A stretch of DNA of 64,000 nucleotides from SZUA-430 sp964483585 (GCA_964483585.1 CAZABH010000015.1:6259-70258), one strand, 5' to 3'; positions 1 to 8,456 are shown, counted from the stretch's first letter. Numbers and translations: made by a program. The notes: a model not told the origin generated them from the letters alone.

Positions 1-1
1 G

Positions 2-274
2 CATGATGGGTCGGAATCGGTGGACTCGGTGTGGGTCAACCCCAATGAGGCGATCGGTGACACGCGCTGGACGATCATCTTTCCGACGAAGATGAACCTG
101 ATCAAGCTGGGGCAGTCGAAGACCGTGGCCGAGGCGCTGACGACCGCGCGCGCGACGCCTGTGGTTACCGTGGAACCGAAGGTCGAGATTATTGACGGGC
201 AACAGATGCTGACAATCCCGGAGGACGCTGGCTATGGGCGGATCGCGGAGCCGCTGACGTCTATCAGGGGCTGA
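2..274 (+). CDS. C-terminal part of a probable NUDIX-family hydrolase (5' end outside window)
   Basis: The reading frame is open from base 2, so the gene begins before the window. About 90 codons remain. They read HDGSESVDSVWVNP, then a FPTKMNLIKL segment, then a less conserved tail. The combination of an acidic HDG-E-V segment, a VWVNP-EA stretch and an FPT-x-NL helix resembles the end of alphaproteobacterial NUDIX proteins of the NUDT19 (CoA/acyl-CoA diphosphatase) type. The NUDIX box itself is not in view, so the family call rests on the tail only. The stop codon lies inside the outer arm of the inverted repeat that follows. Confidence 0.5.
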   Translation, partial: HDGSESVDSVWVNPNEAIGDTRWTIIFPTKMNLIKLGQSKTVAEALTTARATPVVTVEPKVEIIDGQQMLTIPEDAGYGRIAEPLTSIRG

Positions 275-391
275 CACTTTCGGTGACATGCCAATTTCGG
301 TGACAGTGCACTTATCTCGCGCCTCGCGGTCAACTGAGAGCTCTTATCTTCACGAGATAAGTGCACTGTCACCGAAATTTTAGTGTCAGCC
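269..391. repeat. REP-like inverted repeat element, copy 1
   Basis: A perfect 27-bp inverted repeat has arms at 293-319 and 353-379 around a 33-nt loop. The core is TTTCGGTGACAGTGCACTT. An outer 9-bp arm pair (GGCTGACAC at 269-277, GTGTCAGCC at 383-391) contains the stop codons of both flanking convergent genes. An extra half copy, TTTCGGTGACA, sits at 278-288. The same core recurs at 6921-7040 and around 38490-38631. A transcript from either side would fold into a long hairpin, so it could act as a two-way 3' end. Mobilisation by a Y1 (RAYT) transposase is inference; no such gene is visible. Confidence 0.85.
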
Positions 392-1153
392 GGTGACGAA
401 TTGCTCGGCGAGGATGCGTTCTTCCAGGGATCGGTCGGGGTCGAAGAGGATGTTGACCGAGACCGACGTGTCTTCCGCGACCGAGACTTCGACAACTTCG
501 CGCACTTCGGTGTGGTCGGCCACCGCGCTGACGGGTCGCTTGTCGGCCTCGTTCATGCTGAAGACGACCTTCGCGGTGCGCGGGAGCAACGCGCCACGCC
601 AGCGGCGAGGACGGAAAGCGCTGATCGGGGTGAGCGCCAGCAGCGCCGCGTCGATCGGCAGGATGGGGCCGTTGACCGAGAGATTGTAAGCGGTTGAGCC
701 AGCGGGCGTGCACAACAGAATGCCGTCGCAGATCAGTTCCTCGAGGCGTACGCGGCCGTCGACCTTGACTTCGATCTTCGCAGCCTGGCGGGTTTCGCGC
801 AGCATCGAGACTTCGTTGAAGGCGAGTGCGGTCTGGGTCCTGCCACTTGCCGTCCTGGCCTTCATGCGCAGGGGATGGATCTCCTGGGCCTTGGCAGCCT
901 CGAGGCGCAATGGCAACGCATCGTCCGCGTAGTCATTCATCAGGAAGCCGACGGAGCCGCAATTCATGCCGAAGATTGGTATGCCGCGCCGATAGGCCTT
1001 GTGGATCGTCTGCAGCATAAAGCCGTCACCGCCAAGAGCCACGATCACGTCGGCATCGGCCCTGGCGTTGCCATAGGCACGGGTCAGGTGGCGCAAGGCC
1101 TCCTGCGCCTCGGTGGCACTTGAAGCCAAGAACTGGATCTTCCTGAAGCGCAT
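386..1153 (-). CDS. nadK: NAD kinase
   Basis: ATP-dependent phosphorylation of NAD to NADP in the cytoplasm. The 255-residue protein is the usual length for alphaproteobacterial NadK. It carries the catalytic GGDG loop (VALGGDGFML, about residues 38-47), the NE motif in AFNEVSM, and the glycine-rich CTPAGSTAYN segment that binds NAD. The start codon overlaps the stop codon of moaA (TGATG on the minus strand), so translation is probably coupled and the two genes form an operon. The stop codon lies within the outer arm of the REP-like repeat. Confidence 0.93.
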   Translation of the reverse strand: MRFRKIQFLASSATEAQEALRHLTRAYGNARADADVIVALGGDGFMLQTIHKAYRRGIPIFGMNCGSVGFLMNDYADDALPLRLEAAKAQEIHPLRMKARTASGRTQTALAFNEVSMLRETRQAAKIEVKVDGRVRLEELICDGILLCTPAGSTAYNLSVNGPILPIDAALLALTPISAFRPRRWRGALLPRTAKVVFSMNEADKRPVSAVADHTEVREVVEVSVAEDTSVSVNILFDPDRSLEERILAEQFVTG

Positions 1154-2142
1154 CAGCCCCCCGTGACAGACATGTGGCGTGCGATTGCCGGCGCAGGTTG
1201 CCGGCGATCGATGATGAAATCATGCCCCTTCGGTTTGCGGGCGATTGCGTCGTCGATGGCCTGCGCGAGTGCATGGTCATCCTGGGTCGTGCGCAGGACG
1301 GGGCGCAGCTCGGCGCTGTCGTCCTGGCCGAGGCACATGAACAGCGTGCCGGTGCAGGTCAGGCGCACGCGATTGCAGCTTTCGCAGAAATTGTGCGTGA
1401 GCGGCGTGATGAAGCCAAGTCTTCCACCCGTCTCGGCGACGTCGACGTAGCGCGACGGTCCACCTGTCACGTAGGCGCTGTCGCTGAGCGTGAAACGTCG
1501 GGCGAGGCTTGCGCGCACGATGGAGAGTGGGAGGTAATGCGAAATGCGGTCACCATCGATCTCGCCCAAGGGCATTGTCTCGATGAGCGAGATGTCCATG
1601 CCCTGCCCGTGTGCCCAGGCGACCATGTCACCGATTTCGTCTTCGTTCACGCCACGCAGGGCGACCGTATTGATCTTGATCTTGAGGCCTGCAGACAAGG
1701 CGGCGTCGATGCCCTCGCGCACCTGCCCCAGCCGACCCCAGCGCGTGATGGCGGCAAATTTCGTTTCGTCGAGGGTGTCGAGAGAAACATTGACGCGCTT
1801 GACGCCTGCCTGCCGGAGGTCGGCGGCGAAACGGGCAAGCTGGCTGCCATTGGTGGTGAGCGTCAGCTCGTCGAGGGCGCCGGTCTCGAGGTGGCGACCG
1901 AGGCCCCTGAACAGCGACATCACGTTGCGTCGCACCAGAGGCTCACCACCGGTAATGCGCAGGCGTCGGACCCCCTTGGCCACGAAGGCGGAACAGAGGC
2001 GGTCGAGTTCCTCGAGGGTCAGCAATTCCTGCTTGGGCAGGAAGGTCATGTCCTCGGCCATGCAATAGGTGCAGCGGAAATCGCAGCGGTCCGTCACGGA
2101 GACGCGCAAGTACGAGATTTTCCGGCCATAGGGATCGATCAT
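1153..2142 (-). CDS. moaA: GTP 3',8-cyclase MoaA (radical SAM)
   Basis: First step of molybdenum cofactor synthesis: GTP is converted to 3',8-cyclo-GTP by a radical SAM reaction. The N-terminal CDFRCTYC provides the CX3CX2C motif for the SAM cluster, followed by ITGGEPL. The C-terminal CESCNRVRLTCTG segment supplies ligands for the second 4Fe-4S cluster. The protein ends in Gly-Gly, the activating tail conserved in MoaA. Its 329 residues match the family. It is the first gene of a two-gene unit with nadK. The orphan molybdenum hydroxylase at 4623-6923 would be a local consumer of the cofactor, but the rest of the moa/mog pathway is not in the window. Confidence 0.95.
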   Translation of the reverse strand: MIDPYGRKISYLRVSVTDRCDFRCTYCMAEDMTFLPKQELLTLEELDRLCSAFVAKGVRRLRITGGEPLVRRNVMSLFRGLGRHLETGALDELTLTTNGSQLARFAADLRQAGVKRVNVSLDTLDETKFAAITRWGRLGQVREGIDAALSAGLKIKINTVALRGVNEDEIGDMVAWAHGQGMDISLIETMPLGEIDGDRISHYLPLSIVRASLARRFTLSDSAYVTGGPSRYVDVAETGGRLGFITPLTHNFCESCNRVRLTCTGTLFMCLGQDDSAELRPVLRTTQDDHALAQAIDDAIARKPKGHDFIIDRRQPAPAIARHMSVTGG

Positions 2143-2155
2143 GGGCGGAACCTTA

Positions 2156-2211
2156 GCAGGCGCATGCCTGCCGTCCAGAGGAAGTGAGTCGCACGGATGC
2201 AGAAAATCCGT
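2156..2211. promoter_or_regulatory. Two short dyads between divergent moaA and glpK
   Basis: The 113-nt divergent intergenic region holds GCAGGC/GCCTGC (2156-2161 and 2166-2171) and ACGGAT/ATCCGT (2193-2198 and 2206-2211). These could be operators or RNA hairpins for glpK or moaA. I see no convincing -35/-10 pair. Treat as candidate sites only. Confidence 0.25.
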
Positions 2212-2255
2212 CTAGACTTGGGCTCGTGAATCGACCCGCTTTGGCAGGAGCCGAC

Positions 2256-3758
2256 ATGCCGTCCATGGACAAGGCCATCTTAAGCATAGACCAGGGTACG
2301 ACCTCGAGCCGCGCGATCGTCTTTCGGGCCGATGGTGCGATCCTGGGCACGTGCCAGAAAGAGCATCGCCAGATCTATCCGCAGGATGGCTGGGTTGAGC
2401 ATGATCCGGAAGAGATCTGGCAGGCCACGCTGCAGGTGATCAAGGGCGCGCTCGATGGCCGGGCGATGGCGTCATTGAGCGCGATCGGGATCACGAACCA
2501 GCGTGAAACCACTGTGGTCTGGGACCGACGGTCTGGCAAGGCGATCTACAATGCCATCGTGTGGCAGGATCGGCGGACGGCCAACCTGTGCGCGCGGCTG
2601 AAGGATCAGGGGCTCGAGCCCATGTTTTCGGCGCGCACGGGATTGCTGCTGGACCCCTATTTCTCGGGAACCAAGGTCGCCTGGATTCTCGATCATGTGC
2701 CCGGCGCGCGCAAGCGTGCGCAGGACGGCGAGCTTGCCTTCGGCACGATCGACAGCTGGCTTGTCTACCGGTTGACGGGCGGCAAGGTTCACGCGACGGA
2801 TACAACGAATGCCTCGCGCACCCTGCTCTACAACATCGCAAAACGCGCATGGGACAGCGAGCTTCTGTCGGCGCTGAACGTGCCGTCGCAGCTGCTGCCA
2901 GATGTGCGGGACTCGGTCGCTGATTATGGTGTCACCGATGACGTTCTGTTCGGTGCGCGCGTTGCCATCTGCGGCATTGCCGGTGACCAACAGGCAGCAA
3001 CGGTTGGCCAGGCCTGCCTCAGAGAGGGGTTGATGAAGTCGACCTATGGCACGGGCTGCTTTGCGCTGGTGAATACGGGCAACCGCATGGCCACATCGCA
3101 CAACAGGCTCTTGTCCACCATTGCCTATTCGGTGAAGGGTGCCACGCACTATGCGCTCGAGGGCTCGATCTTCATGGCGGGGGCGACGATCCAGTGGCTG
3201 CGCGACGGGCTGAAGCTGTTCCCGAAGGCGTCGGATGTATCCGCCCTGGCGTTGCAGGCCAATCCGTCTTCGCGCGTCTACCTTGTGCCAGCTTTCGTCG
3301 GGCTTGGCGCGCCCTACTGGGATGCGGAGGCGCGCGGGGCAATCATCGGGATGACGCGCGATAGCGGGCAGGCAGAGATCGCGCGCGCGGGGCTTGAGAG
3401 CGTTTGCTTCCAGACGCGTGACCTGCTCGAGGCGATGGCGAGCGACATGGCACGCGCGGGGCTCGGGCGCCCCGCGGCGCTGCGTGTCGATGGCGGCATG
3501 GTGGTGAATGACCTGTTCTGCCAGTGGCTGGCCAACCTGACAGGTTGCCCCATCGAGCGACCACAGGTGATCGAGACGACGGCACTGGGTGCCGCCTACC
3601 TTGCGGGCATGGGGGCCGGTGCCTATACGTCGCTGGATGAGATTGCAGCCGCCTGGCGCTGCGAGCGACGCTTCGAGCCTGCGATCAGCCAGGACGAGCG
3701 CGACCTGCGGTACGCTGGCTGGAAGGCTGCGGTGCAACGGGTGCTCAGCACGGGCTGA
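2256..3758 (+). CDS. glpK: Glycerol kinase
   Basis: ATP-dependent phosphorylation of glycerol to sn-glycerol 3-phosphate. FGGY-family kinase with the N-terminal phosphate-binding segment SIDQGTTSSRAIVF, the catalytic region NAIVWQDRRTA, TTNASRT, the STYGTGCF segment and the C-terminal LRVDGGMV-ND region. An in-frame GTG lies further upstream, but ATG 2256 is preceded by AGGAG (2246-2250) at good spacing and gives 500 residues, the normal GlpK length. There is no glpF or glpR beside it. The glycerol 3-phosphate dehydrogenase lies 38 kb away at 40660. Confidence 0.95.
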   Translation: MPSMDKAILSIDQGTTSSRAIVFRADGAILGTCQKEHRQIYPQDGWVEHDPEEIWQATLQVIKGALDGRAMASLSAIGITNQRETTVVWDRRSGKAIYNAIVWQDRRTANLCARLKDQGLEPMFSARTGLLLDPYFSGTKVAWILDHVPGARKRAQDGELAFGTIDSWLVYRLTGGKVHATDTTNASRTLLYNIAKRAWDSELLSALNVPSQLLPDVRDSVADYGVTDDVLFGARVAICGIAGDQQAATVGQACLREGLMKSTYGTGCFALVNTGNRMATSHNRLLSTIAYSVKGATHYALEGSIFMAGATIQWLRDGLKLFPKASDVSALALQANPSSRVYLVPAFVGLGAPYWDAEARGAIIGMTRDSGQAEIARAGLESVCFQTRDLLEAMASDMARAGLGRPAALRVDGGMVVNDLFCQWLANLTGCPIERPQVIETTALGAAYLAGMGAGAYTSLDEIAAAWRCERRFEPAISQDERDLRYAGWKAAVQRVLSTG

Positions 3759-3759
3759 T

Positions 3760-3772
3760 TTGACAGCTGTCA
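3760..3772. promoter_or_regulatory. Perfect palindrome TGACAGCTGTCA between glpK and the aldolase gene
   Basis: Immediately after the glpK stop there is a 12-bp perfect palindrome (3761-3772) in a 58-nt gap. With the preceding T it also contains a -35-like TTGACA (3760-3765), but no good -10 follows at 16-18 nt. It is a candidate operator for the downstream pair. The half-site TGACA/TGTCA recurs in the dyad at 62707-62721. Confidence 0.35.
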
Positions 3773-3816
3773 GGCGTCGGGGGCACTCTGGCACCAACGT
3801 CACAGGAGCCAAGAAC

Positions 3817-4593
3817 ATGTCTGCCGTTCCCATTCATGCCATCCCGTCGGTCCGAGACAAGGTCTCGGCAGAAGAATGGCAACTCCGCACCGACCTGGCG
3901 GCTACCTACCGGCTTGTTGCCCACCATGGATGGGCGGACATGATCTTCACGCACATCACGGTGCGCGTTCCCGGTCCGGAGCATCATTTCCTGATCAATC
4001 CCTATGGCATGCTGTTCGACGAGATCACGGCCTCAAGCCTGGTGAAGATCGACAGCGACGGGGCCAAGGTGATGGACAGCCCCTATCCGGTGAACCCGGC
4101 GGGGTTCACAATTCACTCGGCGATCCACGGTGCGCGCGACGACGCCCATGCGGTCATTCATCTGCACACGGCAGACGGCGTTGCGGTGTCGTGCCAGGCG
4201 CACGGATTGCTGCCGATCAGCCAGCATGCGATGCTGGTGCATGAGGATGTCGCGTATCATGAGTATGAGGGCGTCGCGCTGGACCATGACGAGCGGCCGC
4301 GGCTGATCCGGGACATGGGGCAGAAGAACCTCATGATCCTGCGCAACCATGGCACGCTGACGGTCGGGCATACATGCGCCGATGCGTTCATGCGCATCTA
4401 TTACCTGGAGCGTGCCTGCACCATCCAGGTGCGCGCCTTGGCCGGTGGGTCCAAGCTGAACCCGACCATGGATGGCGTTGCCGAGAAGACGGCGGGCCAG
4501 GGACGCGGCGGGTTTGGAGGGTCGATGGGCAGCCTCGCCTGGCCGGGACTGCTGCGCCTGCTTGATCGCAAGGACCCGTCGTATCGCAACTGA
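3817..4593 (+). CDS. Class II aldolase/adducin family protein
   Basis: 258-residue protein of the zinc-dependent class II aldolase fold (L-fuculose-phosphate aldolase / adducin head). HLHTADG and, later, NHGTLTVG supply the histidine ligands typical of the family; the first half contains GWADMIFTHITVRVP. Many alphaproteobacteria carry this subgroup without a known substrate. Start ATG 3817 is preceded by AGGAG (3804-3808). It precedes the molybdenum hydroxylase large subunit by 29 nt on the same strand, so the two are probably co-transcribed. The substrate is unknown. Confidence 0.85.
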   Translation: MSAVPIHAIPSVRDKVSAEEWQLRTDLAATYRLVAHHGWADMIFTHITVRVPGPEHHFLINPYGMLFDEITASSLVKIDSDGAKVMDSPYPVNPAGFTIHSAIHGARDDAHAVIHLHTADGVAVSCQAHGLLPISQHAMLVHEDVAYHEYEGVALDHDERPRLIRDMGQKNLMILRNHGTLTVGHTCADAFMRIYYLERACTIQVRALAGGSKLNPTMDGVAEKTAGQGRGGFGGSMGSLAWPGLLRLLDRKDPSYRN

Positions 4594-4622
4594 CGCCTGA
4601 CGAATCCAAGGAACACACGCGC

Positions 4623-6923
4623 ATGAAATTCGGTGCAGGCCAGTCCGTTCGGCGGCTGGAGGATGATCGCCTTGTTCGAGGACGGGGACAGTTTGCTGAT
4701 GACCTGATGCCTGCAGACTGCCTGCACGCGGCTCTTGTGCGCTCGCCACACGCCCATGCGCGCATACGCAGCGTGGACATCGAAGCCGCCCGAACGATGC
4801 CCGGCGTCGTTGCCGTCTATACGCACGCAGATACCCAGGCAGCTGGCCTCAAGCCCCTGCCCTGCACTGCCACGCTGCCCCATCGCGACGGGCGGGCCAT
4901 GGTGGTTCCAGCGCGCCACGCTCTTGCCCGCGACAAGGTCAGCCATGCAGGCGAGCCTGTGGCAATGGTTGTTGCCACATCGGCGTTGCTGGCGCGTGAT
5001 GCAGCCGAGCAGGTCAATGTCGACTATGAGGCCTTGCCCGTTGCCGTGGATACAGCCAGCGCCATCGGCGGCCCCGCCGTGCATGCGGAGTGCCCCGACA
5101 ATGTTGCGCTGGACCATGAACTGGGCGACGCCGCGGCAACAGATGCGGCGTTCGCGCGGGCGGCGCATGTGGTCTCGATCCGGCTTGTCAGCCAGCGCGT
5201 GGTCGTCAACGCGATGGAACCGCGGGCCTGTGTCGGCGCGTACGATGGTGCGTCGGGACGCTATACCCTGCACACCGGATCCCAGGGCGTGCAGGGCATG
5301 CGCAATGCCATGGCCAAGCATGTGCTGGATGTTCCGCAGGACAAGCTGCGGGTCGTGACGGGTGACGTGGGGGGGGGCTTCGGCATGAAGTCGTTCATCT
5401 ATCACGAGTATCCGCTGGTGCTGTTTGCAGCGAAGCAGCTGGGTCGGCCTGTGAAGTGGACATCGGACCGCTCGGAGGCGTTCCTGTCCGACACGCAGGG
5501 TCGTGACAATGTCACGCAGTCCTCGATCGCGTTCGACAGTGACCTGAAAGCGCTGGCCATACGAACGCACACCATTGCCGCGATGGGCGGACATTTGTCG
5601 ATGTTCGCGCCTTATGTCCCCACGCTGGCGGCGCCCGGCATGCAGGTGGGCGTCTATGCCATCCCCTGCTTCCACACGCACACCCAATGCGTCTACACGA
5701 ATACCGTTCCAGTCGATGCCTATCGCGGGGCGGGTCGGCCGGAGGCGGCCTATGTGATCGAGCGGCTGATCGACAAGGCCGCACTGGAGCTTGGCGTTGA
5801 CCCGGTGGAGCTGAGGCGCCGGAATTTCATCACGCCTGCGCAGATGCCCTATGTCTTTCCGGCCAAGGGCACGATCGACAGTGGTGACTTCGCGCGGAAC
5901 ATGGATGATGCGCTGGAGATGGCGGCGTGGGCTTCGTTTCCGCAACGCGCCGAGGCGGCTCGCAAGCGCGGCCGGCTGGCGGGTATCGGCATGGCCTATT
6001 ATGTCGAGAAGACTGCAGGCGGGTTCGAGATGGCACATGTCGAGGTGCGCGCGGATGGCGAAGTCCATGTCATTGCGGGGACACAATCGAACGGCCAAGG
6101 GCACGAGACGGCCTATGCGCAGGTTGTTGCGGCCGAACTTGGTGTGGATATCGGGCGCGTGAAGGTGTCCTTTGGCGATTCCGATCGGCTTGCGCATGGT
6201 GGCGGCACAGGTGGATCCCGATCATTGACGATGGCGGGCGGCGCCTCGCTCGTGGCGATCAAGGATGTGGTGTCGCGCGGTGCGGCGATTGCCGCCGCCA
6301 CGCTGGGCGTTGCGGTGGACCGGGTCGTGTATCGCGACGGGATGTTCCATGCTGATGGTGCGGACCAGGCTGTCGATCTTTTCGAGGTGGCGCGTATTGC
6401 CAAGGCGCAAGCGAACGAGGCGGGCATCGAGGGGCTTGCTGCAACGGGCGAGTACAAGAACCCAAGCAACACCTGGCCCAATGGCTGTCATGTCTGCGAG
6501 GTCGAGATCGACCCGGAAACCGGTGTGACCGAGATCGTGCGCTATACGGTCGTCGACGATTTCGGCACCGTGATCAATCCAATGCTGGTTGCCGGCCAGG
6601 TGCATGGCGGCGTTGTGCAAGGGCTTGGGCAAGCCATGGGCGAGGAGGCCGTCTATGACAGTGAAACGGGCCAGCTGCTGACGGGGTCGTTCATGGACTA
6701 CTGGATGCCACGGGCGGACAACATGCCGTTGATCCAGTTCAAGATGAACGAGATCCCCTGCGCGACCAATCCGATGGGCGTGAAGGGGTGCGGTGAGGCC
6801 GGGACGGTCGGCGCCATGCCGGCTTACGTGAACGCCGTCGTCAATGCGCTTGCCTCGCGCGGGGTCCGGCACCTCGACATGCCGCTGACGCCGATGAAGG
6901 TTTGGGAAGCTGCGCGTGGCTGA
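4623..6923 (+). CDS. Xanthine dehydrogenase/aldehyde oxidase family molybdopterin-binding large subunit (CoxL form II-like)
   Basis: 766-residue molybdenum hydroxylase large subunit. Visible are the N-terminal hammerhead domain (from RRLEDDRLVRG), GGGFGMKS near residue 250, AYRGAGRPE near residue 366, the cofactor-binding NGQGHETAYAQ and GGTGGSRS segments, and GCGEAGTVGA near residue 722, which holds the conserved glutamate beside molybdenum. AYRGAGR marks the form II group; form I CO dehydrogenases have AYXCSFR, so CO oxidation should not be assumed. No FAD (CoxM) or 2Fe-2S (CoxS) subunit gene is adjacent, which is unusual. Its partners may lie elsewhere, or electrons may leave by another carrier. 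Confidence 0.9.
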   Translation: MKFGAGQSVRRLEDDRLVRGRGQFADDLMPADCLHAALVRSPHAHARIRSVDIEAARTMPGVVAVYTHADTQAAGLKPLPCTATLPHRDGRAMVVPARHALARDKVSHAGEPVAMVVATSALLARDAAEQVNVDYEALPVAVDTASAIGGPAVHAECPDNVALDHELGDAAATDAAFARAAHVVSIRLVSQRVVVNAMEPRACVGAYDGASGRYTLHTGSQGVQGMRNAMAKHVLDVPQDKLRVVTGDVGGGFGMKSFIYHEYPLVLFAAKQLGRPVKWTSDRSEAFLSDTQGRDNVTQSSIAFDSDLKALAIRTHTIAAMGGHLSMFAPYVPTLAAPGMQVGVYAIPCFHTHTQCVYTNTVPVDAYRGAGRPEAAYVIERLIDKAALELGVDPVELRRRNFITPAQMPYVFPAKGTIDSGDFARNMDDALEMAAWASFPQRAEAARKRGRLAGIGMAYYVEKTAGGFEMAHVEVRADGEVHVIAGTQSNGQGHETAYAQVVAAELGVDIGRVKVSFGDSDRLAHGGGTGGSRSLTMAGGASLVAIKDVVSRGAAIAAATLGVAVDRVVYRDGMFHADGADQAVDLFEVARIAKAQANEAGIEGLAATGEYKNPSNTWPNGCHVCEVEIDPETGVTEIVRYTVVDDFGTVINPMLVAGQVHGGVVQGLGQAMGEEAVYDSETGQLLTGSFMDYWMPRADNMPLIQFKMNEIPCATNPMGVKGCGEAGTVGAMPAYVNAVVNALASRGVRHLDMPLTPMKVWEAARG

Positions 6924-7041
6924 GTTAATTTCGGTGACAGTGCACTTATCTCGGCCAACATTTGAGTGCGGCATTGATGATTAAGCACGAGATAAGTGCA
7001 CTGTCACCGAAATTAACTCACACTGTCACCGAAATTAACTA
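6921..7041. repeat. REP-like inverted repeat element, copy 2
   Basis: A perfect 33-bp inverted repeat has arms at 6921-6953 and 6988-7020 around a 34-nt loop. The left arm begins with the TGA stop of the upstream gene. A further direct copy of the right half (CACTGTCACCGAAATTAACT) follows at 7021-7040 and runs into the stop codon of the minus-strand ferredoxin gene. Core identical to copy 1. The element fills the whole interval between two convergent genes. Confidence 0.87.
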
Positions 7042-7353
7042 GAGGCTTTCGGGGGCCAGCGTCAGCTCCAGGCCGTCGAGGTCGTCGGTGAGGCGGATCT
7101 GGCAGGCGAGGCGCGAGTTGTCCTGGACGGCAACACCGAAGTCGAGCATGTCGACTTCCTGCTGCTGGGCCTGTGGCAGGCGGGATTCCCAGGCTTCGGC
7201 CACGTAGACGTGGCAGGTTGCACAGGCGCATGCGCCACCGCATTCGGCTGCCATGGGCAAGTTCGCATCGCGGATGACTTCCATGGCGGACCAGTCGTCT
7301 CGGCCGGTCAGCTCGTGGACGGTGCCGTTGCGGTCGGTGACGATCAGTTTCAT
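7039..7353 (-). CDS. [2Fe-2S] ferredoxin
   Basis: 104-residue plant/adrenodoxin-fold ferredoxin. The cluster ligands are seen as C38, C44, C47 and C84 (C-x5-C-x2-C ... C), with an extra C42 inside the loop. ATG 7353 overlaps the stop of the upstream reductase gene (ATGA), so the two are translationally coupled and very likely form an electron-transfer pair. Partner enzymes are not evident on this strand. Confidence 0.9.
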   Translation of the reverse strand: MKLIVTDRNGTVHELTGRDDWSAMEVIRDANLPMAAECGGACACATCHVYVAEAWESRLPQAQQQEVDMLDFGVAVQDNSRLACQIRLTDDLDGLELTLAPESL

Positions 7354-8396
7354 GCCACACCCAATTTCTTCTGAAGGCTTGAGGAGGAGGTCGTGTACTG
7401 GAAGCGAAGTTTCTCGTCCGGGCGACAATAACGGAAGGCCTGCTGTGCCATCAGAGCGCCTTCGTGGAAGCCCGAGAGGATCAGCTTCAGCTTGCCTGGA
7501 TAGGTGTTGATGTCGCCGATGGCGAAGATGCCGGGCACGCTGCTCTCGAAGGTGGCCGTGTCGACCGGGATCAGGTTTTCATTCAGGTTGAGGCCGAAAT
7601 TTGCCACGGGGCCCAGCTTCATCGTCAGGCCGAAGAACGGCAGCAGCGTATCGCAGGGCAGCGAGAAGTCTCCGCGCTCCTTGTTGTTGAGGGTGATCGC
7701 GCTCAGCGCACCTTCAGCCCCCTGAAGCGCCTTCATGTTGGCGACGATGAATTCCATCTTTCCCTCGGCCACGAGCGCGCGCATCTTGTTGACACTGTCG
7801 GGGGCGGCGCGGAAGCCATCGCGGTGGTGGACGAGGGTCAGCTTGCGCACGATCGGCTGGAGGTTCAGCGTCCAGTCGAGCGCGGAGTCGCCGCCGCCTG
7901 CGATCACGAGTGTGCGATCGCGGAACGTGTCCATCTTTCGCACAGCGTAGAAGACCGACTTGCCTTCATAGGCCTCGATGCCGGCGATGGGCGGACGCTT
8001 GGGCGTGAAGCTGCCACCGCCGGCAGCGACCACCACGCAGCGCGCCGTGATGCGCGTGCCGGCGTCGGTCGTCACGGTCCAGCCGTCGCCCGCCTTCTCG
8101 AGACGCTCGGCCATCTGTCCCAAGTGGTAGGTCGCGTTGAAAGGCTTGATCTGGTCGAGCAGTCGATCGGTCAGCCCTTGCCCGGTCACCTCGACAAGGC
8201 CGGGAATGTCGTAGATGGGCTTTTCCGGATAGAGTTCGGTGCACTGGCCACCGGGGCGATCGAGGATATCGATCAGGTGGGTCTTGAGGTCGAGAAGACC
8301 CAACTCGAACACCGCAAAGAGGCCTGTGGGACCGGCGCCGATGATGACGACATCCGTCGTGTGCTCGGCTCCGGGCGGGGCAACCGCAATCGACAT
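7350..8396 (-). CDS. Thioredoxin-reductase-like ferredoxin--NADP(+) reductase
   Basis: 348-residue FAD/NAD(P) oxidoreductase. The N-terminal VVIIGAGPTGLFAVFE binds FAD, DRPGGQCTELYP is typical of the TrxR-like FNR group, VIAGGGDSALDW is the NADP-binding glycine motif, and GIFAIGDINTYPGKLKLI closes the FAD site. The CxxC redox pair of true thioredoxin reductases is absent, which supports the FNR assignment. Reduces the coupled ferredoxin encoded immediately downstream, or is reduced by it. Confidence 0.9.
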   Translation of the reverse strand: MSIAVAPPGAEHTTDVVIIGAGPTGLFAVFELGLLDLKTHLIDILDRPGGQCTELYPEKPIYDIPGLVEVTGQGLTDRLLDQIKPFNATYHLGQMAERLEKAGDGWTVTTDAGTRITARCVVVAAGGGSFTPKRPPIAGIEAYEGKSVFYAVRKMDTFRDRTLVIAGGGDSALDWTLNLQPIVRKLTLVHHRDGFRAAPDSVNKMRALVAEGKMEFIVANMKALQGAEGALSAITLNNKERGDFSLPCDTLLPFFGLTMKLGPVANFGLNLNENLIPVDTATFESSVPGIFAIGDINTYPGKLKLILSGFHEGALMAQQAFRYCRPDEKLRFQYTTSSSSLQKKLGVA

Positions 8397-8428
8397 ATCA
8401 CATCTCTCTTCTGTTATTCATATCATTA

Positions 8429-8456
8429 TGTGTATTTTACATGTGAATTGGATCAA
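8429..8456 (-). promoter_or_regulatory. Possible promoter of the reductase-ferredoxin operon
   Basis: On the minus strand TTGATC (8456-8451) is followed after 16 nt by TACACA (8434-8429) in a locally AT-rich stretch, 33 nt before the reductase ATG. The match is partial, so this is a suggestion only. Confidence 0.35.

Noticed and set aside
2472..3833. Long minus-strand open frame opposite glpK (and similar long antisense frames opposite the molybdenum hydroxylase, sulfatase, patatin and alpha-galactosidase genes)
   Set aside because: High GC makes antisense frames stop-poor; these show no family motifs and the sense strands encode well-conserved proteins.
4623..6923. CO dehydrogenase large subunit (carboxydotrophy)
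   Set aside because: The motif is AYRGAGR (form II), not AYXCSFR, and coxM/coxS are absent.
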